Shown here: piece after piece, positions 45,059-53,494 of the stretch
Numbering within the stretch: the stretch's first letter is position 1
How the letters are laid out: the number at the start of each line of letters is the position of its first letter
Assembly: GCA_039961735.1 (NCBI GenBank)
Contig: JABRVX010000031.1
Coordinates: forward strand, 16,287 to 80,286
Length of the DNA: 64,000 nucleotides
Origin: Fimbriimonadia bacterium
Lineage (GTDB): Bacteria > Armatimonadota > Fimbriimonadia > Fimbriimonadales > JABRVX01
Direction: 5' to 3'
The notes under the pieces: model-generated
The model's database searches: none
Seen by the model: only the letters and a program-made list of their open reading frames with translations
Told to the model about the DNA's origin: nothing
Program-made: the position numbers and the translations under genes

Positions 45059-45835
45059 CTACAGGTAGCCCAGCACCTTGTGCAACTGGGGGATGACGCG
45101 GACGTCTGCGCCGTGGCGGGAGAGGTGTACAGCCCACGCGAGCAGTTGGCCAGCACCGGGGGGCTTCTGCTCGGGCGCTACCGATGTCACCGGTTGCAGA
45201 ATCAGCGTCACCGTGTGCCGCATACACAGCTCCGCAGCCCGCTCGAGATCCTCTTCCTGCGTGTCGGCCGCCACCACGCACTTTGCGAACACCTGCGCGC
45301 GCGACGCACACGCGACCTCCAAGAAGGCATCGTGCCGCTCGAAAAGGTCGGTGTCATGCGAGACCGAGGGCAGCTTGATATCCGCGGCGATCCAGTCCAC
45401 CCATAGCACCACGCGCGAGAGTTGCCGCACGAGATCGCCCGCCGTCTCCAGATACACACGCAGCCCGCGCTCGCGCAGTAGGGGGAAAAGATCCACCAGC
45501 CCTTCGGCCTGGAGCAGCGGCTCGCCCCCCGTGATGGCGATCGAGTGGTGCGGTCCAAACCGCCGGTCGAGGTCCACTATCAAGTCGCGTACGGCTTCCG
45601 GCTCTACCGGGTTGGCCTCCGAACGAAACGTCTGCGATCCCGGCGGGTCTTCGATGCGGAAGCGGGGCGGCAGGAAGCCCTTAGGCTGAAGCACCGACTT
45701 GGTCTCCGGGGTGTCGCAGTACACGCAGTCCAAGTGGCATCCGAACAGCCGGACGAAGACCTGGCGCACGCCGACCAACAGCCCCTCGCCCTGGATGGAG
45801 GAGAATACCTCCTGCAGAACGAGCGGGCGGCTCAT
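45059..45835 (-). CDS. queE: 7-carboxy-7-deazaguanine synthase (radical SAM)
   Basis: 258 residues. It rearranges 6-carboxytetrahydropterin to CDG in the queuosine/deazaguanine pathway. The start ATG 45835 follows the conserved LQEVFSSIQGEG N-terminus; longer upstream frame is queD shadow. The radical SAM cluster cysteines lie in FGCHLDCVYC (CxxxCxxC) and the SAM-binding glycines in ITGGEPLLQ. It overlaps the queD stop (ATGA, 45832-45835). No queC, queF or tgt in the window. Confidence 0.93.
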   Translation of the reverse strand: MSRPLVLQEVFSSIQGEGLLVGVRQVFVRLFGCHLDCVYCDTPETKSVLQPKGFLPPRFRIEDPPGSQTFRSEANPVEPEAVRDLIVDLDRRFGPHHSIAITGGEPLLQAEGLVDLFPLLRERGLRVYLETAGDLVRQLSRVVLWVDWIAADIKLPSVSHDTDLFERHDAFLEVACASRAQVFAKCVVAADTQEEDLERAAELCMRHTVTLILQPVTSVAPEQKPPGAGQLLAWAVHLSRHGADVRVIPQLHKVLGYL

Positions 45836-46176
45836 TGGGGAGAATATCGGCAGGCGCAGTCGGCGGTCTCCCACACGGTAACCGCGCTCACCGGCAAGCC
45901 TCGCTCGGCCAGCCTGCCGAACAGCCACTCAGCGATTGCCTCGGCGGTAGTGGGCCCCGGAAGCACATCGTTGAGGTAGCTATGATCGGGGACGACTTCC
46001 GCGAGGGCACGTTTGAGGTCGCCGAAGTCCACCACCATGCCGAGACCATCCAGCTCCCGACCCGTAAACTCGGCTTCGACCTCGTATCGGTGGCCGTGCA
46101 ACCGACTGCAGGCGCCCGGGTGATCCGGAATGCAGTGCGCGGCCTCGAACTGCGTCCTTACACGGAGCGTGTACAT
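45832..46176 (-). CDS. queD: 6-carboxy-5,6,7,8-tetrahydropterin synthase
   Basis: 114 residues, normal for QueD (6-pyruvoyl-tetrahydropterin synthase fold). It converts dihydroneopterin triphosphate to carboxytetrahydropterin. Zinc ligands are the histidine in AAHCIP and the pair in LHGHRY; the catalytic cysteine is in GACSRLHGH. It is coupled to queE by ATGA overlap. No Shine-Dalgarno is seen; a TAAGAT box ends 7 bases before the ATG, suggesting a leaderless promoter in the 30-base gap behind the regulator gene. Confidence 0.93.
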   Translation of the reverse strand: MYTLRVRTQFEAAHCIPDHPGACSRLHGHRYEVEAEFTGRELDGLGMVVDFGDLKRALAEVVPDHSYLNDVLPGPTTAEAIAEWLFGRLAERGLPVSAVTVWETADCACRYSPQ

Positions 46177-46183
46177 CGTGGAT

Positions 46184-46189
46184 ATCTTA
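46184..46189 (-). promoter_or_regulatory. -10 box of a probably leaderless queD transcript
   Basis: TAAGAT on the minus strand with 7 bases to the queD ATG; lies in the gap between the MerR-Mop gene and queD. Confidence 0.4.
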
Positions 46190-46206
46190 GCACGCGCGAG
46201 GCGGGC

Positions 46207-46626
46207 TCAGGTGCCGAGCATGACGTCCGTCTCGCGGACGAACGCGAGCACACGGGAACCGGGCTGCAATCCCATGCGCCGGGCGGAGGCTGCTGGAATG
46301 AGAGCGGCCATCTCCTGTCCGCCATCGAGTATCAGCGTGACTTCGGCGATGGTCTTGTCTACGTTGACCTGCTTCACCGTTCCCATCAGGCGGTTGCGCG
46401 TGCTTACCTCCAGGGCTAGCGGGAGCTCTGGCTCGACGACCACCTTCGGTCCGAGAAGCTCGGCGCGGATGACCGCGACCTGCTCGGGCGAATACCAGCG
46501 CCAGTTGCGCCAGTCGCGTTCTGGCGCGGGGATTTTGCCCGTGCGCTCCCACATGTAGAGCGTCTTCGGGGTCACCCCGAGCGCCGCGGCGGCTTCCGAA
46601 CGGCTGAGCTTGCCTTGCTTCTCCAT
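46207..46626 (-). CDS. MerR-type HTH regulator fused to a molybdate-binding Mop (TOBE) domain
   Basis: 139 residues. Residues about 6-60 form a MerR-like helix-turn-helix (LSRSEAAAALGVTPKTLYMWERTGKIPAP then YSPEQVAVIR). Residues about 75-139 match the Mop/TOBE fold (STRNRLMGTVKQVNVDKTIAEVTLIL ... LIPAASARRMGLQPGSRVLAFVRETDVML), which binds molybdate or tungstate. Start is ATG 46626. Likely role: sense oxyanion level and regulate molybdenum genes, such as the aldehyde oxidase at 36354. It precedes queDE on the same strand and is divergent from the HdrD-like gene. Confidence 0.86.
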   Translation of the reverse strand: MEKQGKLSRSEAAAALGVTPKTLYMWERTGKIPAPERDWRNWRWYSPEQVAVIRAELLGPKVVVEPELPLALEVSTRNRLMGTVKQVNVDKTIAEVTLILDGGQEMAALIPAASARRMGLQPGSRVLAFVRETDVMLGT

Positions 46627-46662
46627 GGCCTGACAGCTTTTGATTCGACGGTGGTTAACGAG

Positions 46663-46680
46663 TCCTGCAGCGGAGCAGGA
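46663..46680. promoter_or_regulatory. Dyad in the divergent gap, candidate operator
   Basis: TCCTGC-agcgga-GCAGGA between the MerR-Mop gene and the 46714 gene; a plausible autoregulatory site for a dimeric regulator, not proven. Confidence 0.3.
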
Positions 46681-46713
46681 TTCCCTTTCGCGCCGGGGAA
46701 GGCAATCGGTGAG

Positions 46714-48672
46714 ATGGATGCACCGACTCGAACCGAGTTCCTTCACATTCCACCTGGCGGACAACTGCTTTTCTACGCCCTATCCGCCTTGGTGGTGCTG
46801 ACGATGGTTTTCTGCATCTGGCGGCGGATGCGCCTCTGGATGCAGGGGAAGCCGACGCCATACTCGCTGCGGCCGGATTGGGCGCGGTTGCGTGCCATTC
46901 TGCGCGACGTGGTGCTGCAGCGAAAGGTGACGCGCTCACGCAAGACGTTCGGCGCGCCCATGCACTTGCTGCTATTCAGCGGCTTCGTGATCCTGCTGAT
47001 CGGCACCACGTTGCTTGCTATTCACCACTGGGCCCCTGAGGGACTGAAGTTTCACCGCGGCACCTACTACCTAGTGTACGAGGTAACGCTGGACGTCTTC
47101 GGGGTGGTATTGCTCGTCGGGCTGTTAGGAGCTATCGGGAGGCGGTACTTCGCCAAGCCGAAGTCGCTAGGCAGGGAGCCATCGGACCTATGGCTGCTAG
47201 GTTCGCTGCTGGCGATCACTGTGACGGGGTTCCTCGTCGAAGGCGGACGCATCGAATTGGAGCCGAAGCAGTACGACATCTACTCCCCCGTAGGATTGGG
47301 CGTGTCCCTGTGGATGGACTGGATCGATCCAGTATCTTACCAGGTGCTATGGTGGGTGCATGCGAGCCTGGTGTTCGGATTCCTAGCTTCTCTTCCCTTC
47401 ACGCGCATTCGTCACATAGTGTACGCACTCTTCTCCACCTACATGGCGCCGGCACGGGCGATGGGTGCCCTAGCGCCTGTTTCGATGGAGGAGGTCGAGA
47501 AGACGGGCAAGGTGGGCGCGATCGAATGGCGCGATTATGATAGGTATCAACTCGCCTCACTGGATGCTTGTATGGAGTGTGGTCGCTGTACAGATGTGTG
47601 TCCTGCCACGGGAGTGGGCAAGACACTCGACCCGCAGCGCATCGTGCAAGACCTACGGCACATCGTGGGTAACGGCAAGCCGGTCGCCGAAGCGCTGACC
47701 GAGGAGGCTCTGTGGGACTGCACGACTTGCAACGCATGTGTTCGTGAATGCCCTGTCAACATCCGGCACGTGGATATCATCGTGGACGCCCGGCGGTCGC
47801 TGGTAGCGGAGGGCAGGTTCGCGGGGACGGGTGCGAACATGCTACGGCAGTTAGGATCCACCATGAACGCATGGGGTTCGTCAGGCACCGATCGCGAAGC
47901 GTGGATGGAGGGCTTGGACGTGCCGCTGGTGCGTGACACTCCGGAGTTCGACGTGCTGCTGTGGGTGGGATGTGCGGGTGCCGTGGACAGGGGCGCTCAG
48001 AAGACGAACCGGGCACTCGTGAAACTGCTGAAACAGGCAGGTGTTAGGTTTGCTTGTTTGGGAAACGAGGAGGTGTGCACGGGCGACCCTGCACGCAGGT
48101 TGGGCGAGGAGTTCTTGTTCCAAACGATGGCAGAGGCGAACATCCAGACTTTCGAGCAGCGTGGCGTGAAGCGAATTCTCACTACGTGCCCGCACTGCTA
48201 TAACACCTTTGCCAACGAGTATCCGCAGTTCGGTGGGGAGTTCGAGGTGGAGCACCACACGCAGTTTCTTGCGCGATTGGTAGCGGAGGGCAAGTTGACT
48301 CTGCCGCGAGTAGATCGCAAGGTGGCATGGCACGATCCGTGTTATGTTTCGCGCGTGAATCGGGACCCGCATTCGGCGCGCAAAGTGCTACGGCCCATGT
48401 TAGACGGCTCCCTGCAGATGCCGCGGTCGAAAGGCTTCGACACCCTGTGCTGCGGCGCTGGCGGCGGGCGGATGTGGATGGAGGAACCCGCGGAGCGCCG
48501 TCCGGGGAACCGACGCGCAGAGCAGCTGCTGGCGACAGGTGCCGATACCATCGCGGTCGGCTGCCCCTTCTGTCGCATTATGTTAGGTGACAGCCTGGCG
48601 GCTCTTCGGCCTGACGGGGACGTCCGAATCGTTGACCTGGCGGAGATGGTGGTGGGGGAAGAGCAATCCTGA
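46714..48672 (+). CDS. Cytochrome b/HdrD-like Fe-S oxidoreductase fusion
   Basis: 652 residues. Residues about 10-260 contain five to six transmembrane helices resembling the NarI/HdrE cytochrome b domain (histidines in HLLLFSGF, HHWAPEG, WWVHASL). Residues about 285-400 hold two [4Fe-4S] motifs, CMECGRCTDVCPATG and CTTCNACVRECP, and the C-terminus has two CCG domains (TTCPHCYNTF, DPCYVSR, LCCGAGGGRM, VGCPFCRI). Such proteins pass electrons between quinones and flavoprotein or thiol partners, often EtfAB. The start ATG 46714 follows GGTGAG. Partner genes are not in the window. Confidence 0.85.
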   Translation: MDAPTRTEFLHIPPGGQLLFYALSALVVLTMVFCIWRRMRLWMQGKPTPYSLRPDWARLRAILRDVVLQRKVTRSRKTFGAPMHLLLFSGFVILLIGTTLLAIHHWAPEGLKFHRGTYYLVYEVTLDVFGVVLLVGLLGAIGRRYFAKPKSLGREPSDLWLLGSLLAITVTGFLVEGGRIELEPKQYDIYSPVGLGVSLWMDWIDPVSYQVLWWVHASLVFGFLASLPFTRIRHIVYALFSTYMAPARAMGALAPVSMEEVEKTGKVGAIEWRDYDRYQLASLDACMECGRCTDVCPATGVGKTLDPQRIVQDLRHIVGNGKPVAEALTEEALWDCTTCNACVRECPVNIRHVDIIVDARRSLVAEGRFAGTGANMLRQLGSTMNAWGSSGTDREAWMEGLDVPLVRDTPEFDVLLWVGCAGAVDRGAQKTNRALVKLLKQAGVRFACLGNEEVCTGDPARRLGEEFLFQTMAEANIQTFEQRGVKRILTTCPHCYNTFANEYPQFGGEFEVEHHTQFLARLVAEGKLTLPRVDRKVAWHDPCYVSRVNRDPHSARKVLRPMLDGSLQMPRSKGFDTLCCGAGGGRMWMEEPAERRPGNRRAEQLLATGADTIAVGCPFCRIMLGDSLAALRPDGDVRIVDLAEMVVGEEQS

Positions 48673-49011
48673 AGCTGGGCCCGTCCCGTTATGCTTCGAT
48701 GGGCTCAGCATGACGGGTGCTTCGACAAGCCCGGCATGACGTTTGCTTCGACAAGCTCGGCATGACGGGTGCTTCAGGTGCTGCTTCGGGCTGCCGCGGG
48801 AGGGGACGATGAGCCGGAGACGCTCTCGAGGCGGCAGGCATCGGCGACACGAAGGCGGAGCGGTTGTTACGGCCCGCGAGAGAACCGGAGCACGAGTAGC
48901 AGCACCACACTCCACCCAATTCCAAGTGCTCTGGGCGGTACGGCTCTTGCCAGTAGCCGTGGTCCCAATGCTACGGAGGGATGCAGCGACGCGACGGCGA
49001 ACTCGCAGGGC
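48673..49011. other. 339-base stretch: 26-bp tandem repeat and a marginal small ORF
   Basis: The first third holds three tandem 26-bp units (listed separately). The rest is covered only by a weakly supported 68-codon frame ending in an ATGA overlap with xylB. No promoter or terminator is obvious. Confidence 0.5.
48692..48769 (+). repeat. Three tandem 26-bp repeats
   Basis: Units at 48692-48717, 48718-48743 and 48744-48769 share TGCTTCGACAAGCTCGGCAT followed by GACGGG, with a few substitutions each; a partial fourth (TGCTTCAGG) follows. It resembles the widely dispersed intergenic repeat with core CTTCGACAAGCTC. Confidence 0.75.
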
Positions 49012-49015
49012 ATGA
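48809..49015 (+). CDS. Possible small basic protein coupled to xylB
   Basis: 68 residues from ATG 48809 with GGGAGGGGACG upstream; its TGA overlaps the xylB ATG as ATGA. The product is arginine-rich (MSRRRSRGGRHRRH) with one hydrophobic stretch (FQVLWAVRLLPVAVVPML). No family is known and the composition resembles noncoding high-GC sequence, so it may be fortuitous. Confidence 0.25.
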   Translation: MSRRRSRGGRHRRHEGGAVVTARERTGARVAAPHSTQFQVLWAVRLLPVAVVPMLRRDAATRRRTRRA

Positions 49016-50517
49016 GTGAGCTGTTTCTGGGGATAGACGTCGGCACCTCGGGGCTGAAGGCGCTGGCCGTGGACCGAGACGGGAAAGTGCTCGGGCGGGG
49101 CCTCGCGGAGTACCCATTGCACATCCCGATGCCGTTGTGGGCCGAGCAGGACCCGGACGATTGGTGGGCCGCAGCAGCCACCGCCGTACACGCCGCGCTG
49201 CGCGAAGTAGGCGGGGGCGGCGATGTCTGCGCAGTAGGTCTGACCGGGCAGATGCATGGGTCGGTGTTTCTGGACGCAGACGGGCGAGTGATTCGCCCTG
49301 CCATTCTCTGGTGCGACCAGCGCACGGAAGCCGAGTGCCACGAGATCGAAGAGCGGGTACCTAACCTGGTTCAGATCACCTGCAACCCTGCCCTAACAGG
49401 CTTCACCGCGCCGAAGGTGTTATGGTTGCGTAATCACGAGCCCACGAACTATGCCCGCGTACACCGTGTGCTGCTACCGAAGGACTTCCTGCGATATCGG
49501 CTGACAGGTGTTGCAGCCGCAGAGGTGTCGGACGCATCCGGTACCAGCCTATTCGACGTGCCGAAGCGCACCTGGTCCGGTGAAGTACTGGATCGTTTGG
49601 AGATACCCAGAGAGTGGATGGCGCCGGTTGCCGAGTCGGCGGAAGTCACAGCGCGCGTATCGTCGGAGGGCGCGCGGCACATCGGAGTGCCGGAAGGCAC
49701 GCCGGTGGTAGGTGGAGGAGGCGATCAGGCTGCGGGAGCAGTCGGCGTCGGAACCGTACGAATGGGAATTGTATCCACAGCGATAGGCACCAGCGGGGTG
49801 GTATTCACTACGCTGGATTCGCCCGAGGTGGACCCTGCGTTGAGCGCGCACACCTTCTGCCATGCGGTGCCAAGCAAGTGGCACGTGATGGGTGTTATGC
49901 TCGCCGCCGGAGGCAGTCTTCGGTGGTACCGCGACACCTTCTGCGATGCGGAGAAGAAACTCGCGGTGGAACAGGGCCGCGACCCTTACGACCTGATCTC
50001 GGAGCAGGCTGCGACTGCCCCCACCGGATCCGAAGGGCTCATTTTCCTTCCCTATCTGACTGGCGAGCGCACCCCGCACAAAGACCCTGCGGCGCGAGGG
50101 GTGTTCTTCGGTGTCACACTCAGTCACACCCGTGCGCACTTCGCTCGCGCTGTCATGGAGGGCGTGGCTTTCGGCCTGCGTGACTCCTATGGCCTGCTGG
50201 AGAACATGGGGGCGAGCATCGGTGAGGTGCGTGCATCCGGCGGTGGGGCGCGGAGCGATATCTGGCTGCAGATACTCGCCGACGTGACCGACCGACCACA
50301 TGTGCGAGTAGCAGTAGATGAAGGACCCGCCTACGGCGCGGCGCTACTAGCAGGCGTAGGAGTGAGTGCATGGCCCACTGTGGAAGCCGCTTGCGACGCT
50401 ACGGTCCGAACCTCGGATGGCTTCCGACCGAATGCGGAGAGGCATGCGGTGTATGAGAGCCGCTATCGTCTCTTCCGCAATCTCTACCAAGACCTGAAGG
50501 CGCGGTTCCGCGAATGA
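49012..50517 (+). CDS. xylB: Xylulokinase (FGGY family)
   Basis: 501 residues. It phosphorylates D-xylulose to xylulose 5-phosphate. The first ATPase phosphate motif is LFLGIDVGTSGLKALAVD, the sugar-binding region contains LTGQMHGSVFLD and LWCDQRTEAEC, and the catalytic aspartate sits in VVGGGGDQAAGAVGVG near residue 236; adenosine binding is RASGGGARSDIW. FGGY kinases differ in substrate, but the QMHG block favours xylulose. It leads a coupled operon with the URO-D and ASKHA genes (ATGA at 50514). Confidence 0.88.
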   Translation: MSELFLGIDVGTSGLKALAVDRDGKVLGRGLAEYPLHIPMPLWAEQDPDDWWAAAATAVHAALREVGGGGDVCAVGLTGQMHGSVFLDADGRVIRPAILWCDQRTEAECHEIEERVPNLVQITCNPALTGFTAPKVLWLRNHEPTNYARVHRVLLPKDFLRYRLTGVAAAEVSDASGTSLFDVPKRTWSGEVLDRLEIPREWMAPVAESAEVTARVSSEGARHIGVPEGTPVVGGGGDQAAGAVGVGTVRMGIVSTAIGTSGVVFTTLDSPEVDPALSAHTFCHAVPSKWHVMGVMLAAGGSLRWYRDTFCDAEKKLAVEQGRDPYDLISEQAATAPTGSEGLIFLPYLTGERTPHKDPAARGVFFGVTLSHTRAHFARAVMEGVAFGLRDSYGLLENMGASIGEVRASGGGARSDIWLQILADVTDRPHVRVAVDEGPAYGAALLAGVGVSAWPTVEAACDATVRTSDGFRPNAERHAVYESRYRLFRNLYQDLKARFRE

Positions 50518-51674
50518 CGGGCCGAGAGCGTATTGACATCCGAATTGACATGCAGCGGGCCGAGGCTGCGCGGCGACGTTTCGAGGCTCTGGAGCGATTC
50601 GAGTACGTAGATCGCGTGCCTGTTAGCATGGGCTTCGAGGCGCAGTTCTACCTTGCGGAGCGGGGGGTTAGCTGGGAGGAGTACTTCTCGGACCCCGTGA
50701 CACAGATGCGGCATCAACTGCTGAACCGGAAACTGCTATACGAGATGGCACCGGACGACCGACCCTTCGACGGTACTATCACACTCAATCCCGACTTCCA
50801 GAACGTTGTCAACTCCAGCGCGGTGGGGTGCGAGATCGAATGGCTGGCCGATGACCCGCCGCGTGCCAGGCCCTTTCTACGGGACGAAGTAGACCTGCAG
50901 AAGCTGCAGAAGCCCCCTCCCGACGCCGGGCTGTGGGGGAAGTCGCTGCAGTGGTACTACGCGATGATGGAGGCCAGAGACCGGTTCGATGTGCGGGTGA
51001 ACGGCGAACCCGTACCTGTCAATATCCACGTAGGTGTGACGGGCGACACACCGTACATTATGATGGTGGATGCCGCACAGCAGAACCTATTCGTGTGGAT
51101 GATGGAATGTCCGGAGCTGTTGCTGGAAGCGATGTCCAAGCTGACCCATGGTCTGATCGAGGCCGAGCATGCCTTTCGTCGCCTGCGTGGCGTGGATCTC
51201 GACTACGGGTTTTGGCTTTCGGACGACCCCGTGCCTATGCTGAGCAACGATCAGTATCGTGAACACGTCGCGCCTCACACGCTTGCACTGTATGAAGCGC
51301 TGTCGCGGCCTGGTGCACCTAGAGGGATGCACCTTTGTGGCCGTAACACGCACGTGATACCGACTCTGATGGACTACTTGCATATCACTTCGCTGGATGG
51401 TGCGGGATATGTGAATCGTCCCGAGGACTACGTCGGGACCCTCGCGGGCAAAGTGGTTTTCCGCGGTAATCTGGACCCCATGCTGCTGCTGAACGGACCC
51501 GTGAGCGACATCAAGCGTGCGGCGCATCATGTGATGTCGGTGCTGGCTCCCCACGGAGGATTGCACCTGCAGGACGGTTACAACATATGTCCGCATACCC
51601 CATGGGAGCACATCCGCGCGGTCGTCGAGGCTGCGGACGAGTACGGCCTTCCGCACTCGGAGCGCCATTCATGA
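50514..51674 (+). CDS. URO-D family cobalamin-dependent methyltransferase-like protein
   Basis: 386 residues of the URO-D superfamily. The sequence lacks HemE arginine landmarks but has blocks of the methyl-cobalamin:coenzyme methyltransferase group: VNIHVGVTGDTPYIMMVDAAQ, LDYGFWLSDDPVPMLS, MHLCGRNTHVIPTLMDYL and VVFRGNLDPMLLLNGP. The HLCG cysteine/histidine segment is the place of the zinc-binding site in MtaA-like enzymes. Overlaps in ATGA with xylB and with the corrinoid-activating gene, so the three are translationally coupled. Confidence 0.78.
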   Translation: MTGRERIDIRIDMQRAEAARRRFEALERFEYVDRVPVSMGFEAQFYLAERGVSWEEYFSDPVTQMRHQLLNRKLLYEMAPDDRPFDGTITLNPDFQNVVNSSAVGCEIEWLADDPPRARPFLRDEVDLQKLQKPPPDAGLWGKSLQWYYAMMEARDRFDVRVNGEPVPVNIHVGVTGDTPYIMMVDAAQQNLFVWMMECPELLLEAMSKLTHGLIEAEHAFRRLRGVDLDYGFWLSDDPVPMLSNDQYREHVAPHTLALYEALSRPGAPRGMHLCGRNTHVIPTLMDYLHITSLDGAGYVNRPEDYVGTLAGKVVFRGNLDPMLLLNGPVSDIKRAAHHVMSVLAPHGGLHLQDGYNICPHTPWEHIRAVVEAADEYGLPHSERHS

Positions 51675-53494
51675 GCGATCACACTATCATGGTGCTGCCC
51701 GATGCGCTGCCGCTGCACGCCGAACAAGGCCAACAACTGCTCGATGCCCTCCACGAGTTCCGACACTTCATCCCCGCCGATTGCGGTGGTCTGGGTACCT
51801 GTGGCAAGTGCCGCGTGCAGGTGCTACAAGGTCAATCCACGCTGAACGACATCGAGCGCAAACAGCTCACGGAGCTGGAGATTGACCAAGGCATGCGACT
51901 CGCGTGTCAACAGCGAGTGGAAGGCGACTTGTTGATTGCCCTTCCGCTCCGAGTGGAGACGGAAGACGAGACCAAGACCCGTGGCGTGGAGTCCCTTGGC
52001 GATTACCCGTTGGATCATGGCATCACGAAGAGTGCTATCACGATCCCGCAGAATGCTTCCGAAGATGCGCGGTCGTGGCTGCAGGTGGCTGGCCTGAAGC
52101 CGTCCGAGACGTCGCTGTTACGGGTAGCGCGATCGCTGGCTAAGCTCCGAGCGTCGGGTAAGGAGAGCGCCACGTGTGTGTACTCGGACGGGCAGTTGCT
52201 CGCACTGGAGGAAGGCGACACTCGTGGCGAGGCGTTCGCACTGGCGGTGGACATCGGCACTACCACCGTGGCAGGCTACCTTGTCTCCCTGAATGGTGAT
52301 GGGGTGGTGGCAGCGGCTTCGTGCGCGAATAGCCAAGGACGCTGGGGCTCGGACGTGTTGAGCAGGATCACCGCCGTGACCGAGCAGGACAGTCGCCTGT
52401 TCGAGATGCAGCGAGAGGTGCGAGACGATATCAACCGCCTGATTGCAGAGATGTGCCGACGTGCGAAGGTTCGGCAGCAGCGCATCTATCGGCTGTGTGT
52501 GGTAGGAAATCCGACGATGGCCTGCTTGATGCTCGGCATTCATCCTGTTACGTTAGGCATGTCACCATACGCTCCGCTGACGACCGAGGAGATCGTCTTT
52601 GTCCCATCGGAGTTACACATCTCGCTGCCCGATACCACGCGGTGTGTGTTCGCGCCGTGTGTATCGGGGTACGTAGGTGCCGACCTGGTAGCAGCGGCGG
52701 TTGCGACGGACCTGGACCGAAGGGACGAGTTGGCGTTCCTGTTGGACGTCGGCACGAACGGCGAGACGCTGTTGGGCAATCGGCATAGCATTCTGGGTGG
52801 TAGCAATGCCGCGGGTCCTGCGTTCGAGGGTGCGCGCATCAGTCAGGGTATGCGAGCGAGCCGGGGTGCGATAGAGAGGGTTCGGATAGACGGCGAAGGA
52901 GTCCACCTAGGCGTGATCGGTAATGCACAGCCACGCGGCATCTGTGGGTCGGGATTGATTGACGCTGTGGCAGCGCTGTTGGATTCCGGCGTGGTAGAGC
53001 CGACGGGCAAAGTGCTGCCACCCGAAGAGTGTCCGCCGTTCTTGCGTGAGAGAGTGGTTCCGACCCAGGGCGGGTACGGTTTCGTGCTCGCGACGGAGTC
53101 CGAGACTGCACTGGGTCGCCCGGTGATGCTAACACAGCGCGACATTCGCGAGGTGCAACTCGCGACGGGAGCCATCGCTGCGGGCAGGCGCATACTGTGT
53201 CGTGAAGCGGGACTGGACGAGACGGACCTTCCCCGCGTCCTGGTGGCAGGCGCTTTCGGGAGTCACATAGATCCGGTTGCGGCCATGCGCATCGGGCTGC
53301 TACCCAGGGTACCCCTCGAACGGGTCGAGGGCGTGGGGAACGCGGCAGGTTACGGTGCGTGCATGATGGCGATGAACCGGGAGGCCGAGCGCCGTGGCCG
53401 CAAGATCGCCGCGAGCACGCGCTACGTGGAGTTCGCGCGGCAGCCCGACTTTCAAGACCTGTTCGTCGAGAGCATGCTGTTCCCGGGGGGTTAG
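51671..53494 (+). CDS. Reductive activator of corrinoid proteins (2Fe-2S + ASKHA, RamA/RACE-like)
   Basis: 607 residues. Residues about 1-90 form a [2Fe-2S] ferredoxin domain (CGGLGTCGKCRVQV, then ACQQ). After a linker, residues about 185-595 are an ASKHA ATPase domain of DUF4445 type (AVDIGTTTVAGYLVSL, LLDVGTNGETLLGN, CGSGLIDAVAALLDSG, VAGAFGSHIDP). Such proteins use ATP to drive one-electron reduction of Co(II) to Co(I) in methyltransferase systems. The ATG 51671 overlaps the URO-D stop. The corrinoid-binding protein itself is not in the window. Confidence 0.88.
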   Translation: MSDHTIMVLPDALPLHAEQGQQLLDALHEFRHFIPADCGGLGTCGKCRVQVLQGQSTLNDIERKQLTELEIDQGMRLACQQRVEGDLLIALPLRVETEDETKTRGVESLGDYPLDHGITKSAITIPQNASEDARSWLQVAGLKPSETSLLRVARSLAKLRASGKESATCVYSDGQLLALEEGDTRGEAFALAVDIGTTTVAGYLVSLNGDGVVAAASCANSQGRWGSDVLSRITAVTEQDSRLFEMQREVRDDINRLIAEMCRRAKVRQQRIYRLCVVGNPTMACLMLGIHPVTLGMSPYAPLTTEEIVFVPSELHISLPDTTRCVFAPCVSGYVGADLVAAAVATDLDRRDELAFLLDVGTNGETLLGNRHSILGGSNAAGPAFEGARISQGMRASRGAIERVRIDGEGVHLGVIGNAQPRGICGSGLIDAVAALLDSGVVEPTGKVLPPEECPPFLRERVVPTQGGYGFVLATESETALGRPVMLTQRDIREVQLATGAIAAGRRILCREAGLDETDLPRVLVAGAFGSHIDPVAAMRIGLLPRVPLERVEGVGNAAGYGACMMAMNREAERRGRKIAASTRYVEFARQPDFQDLFVESMLFPGG

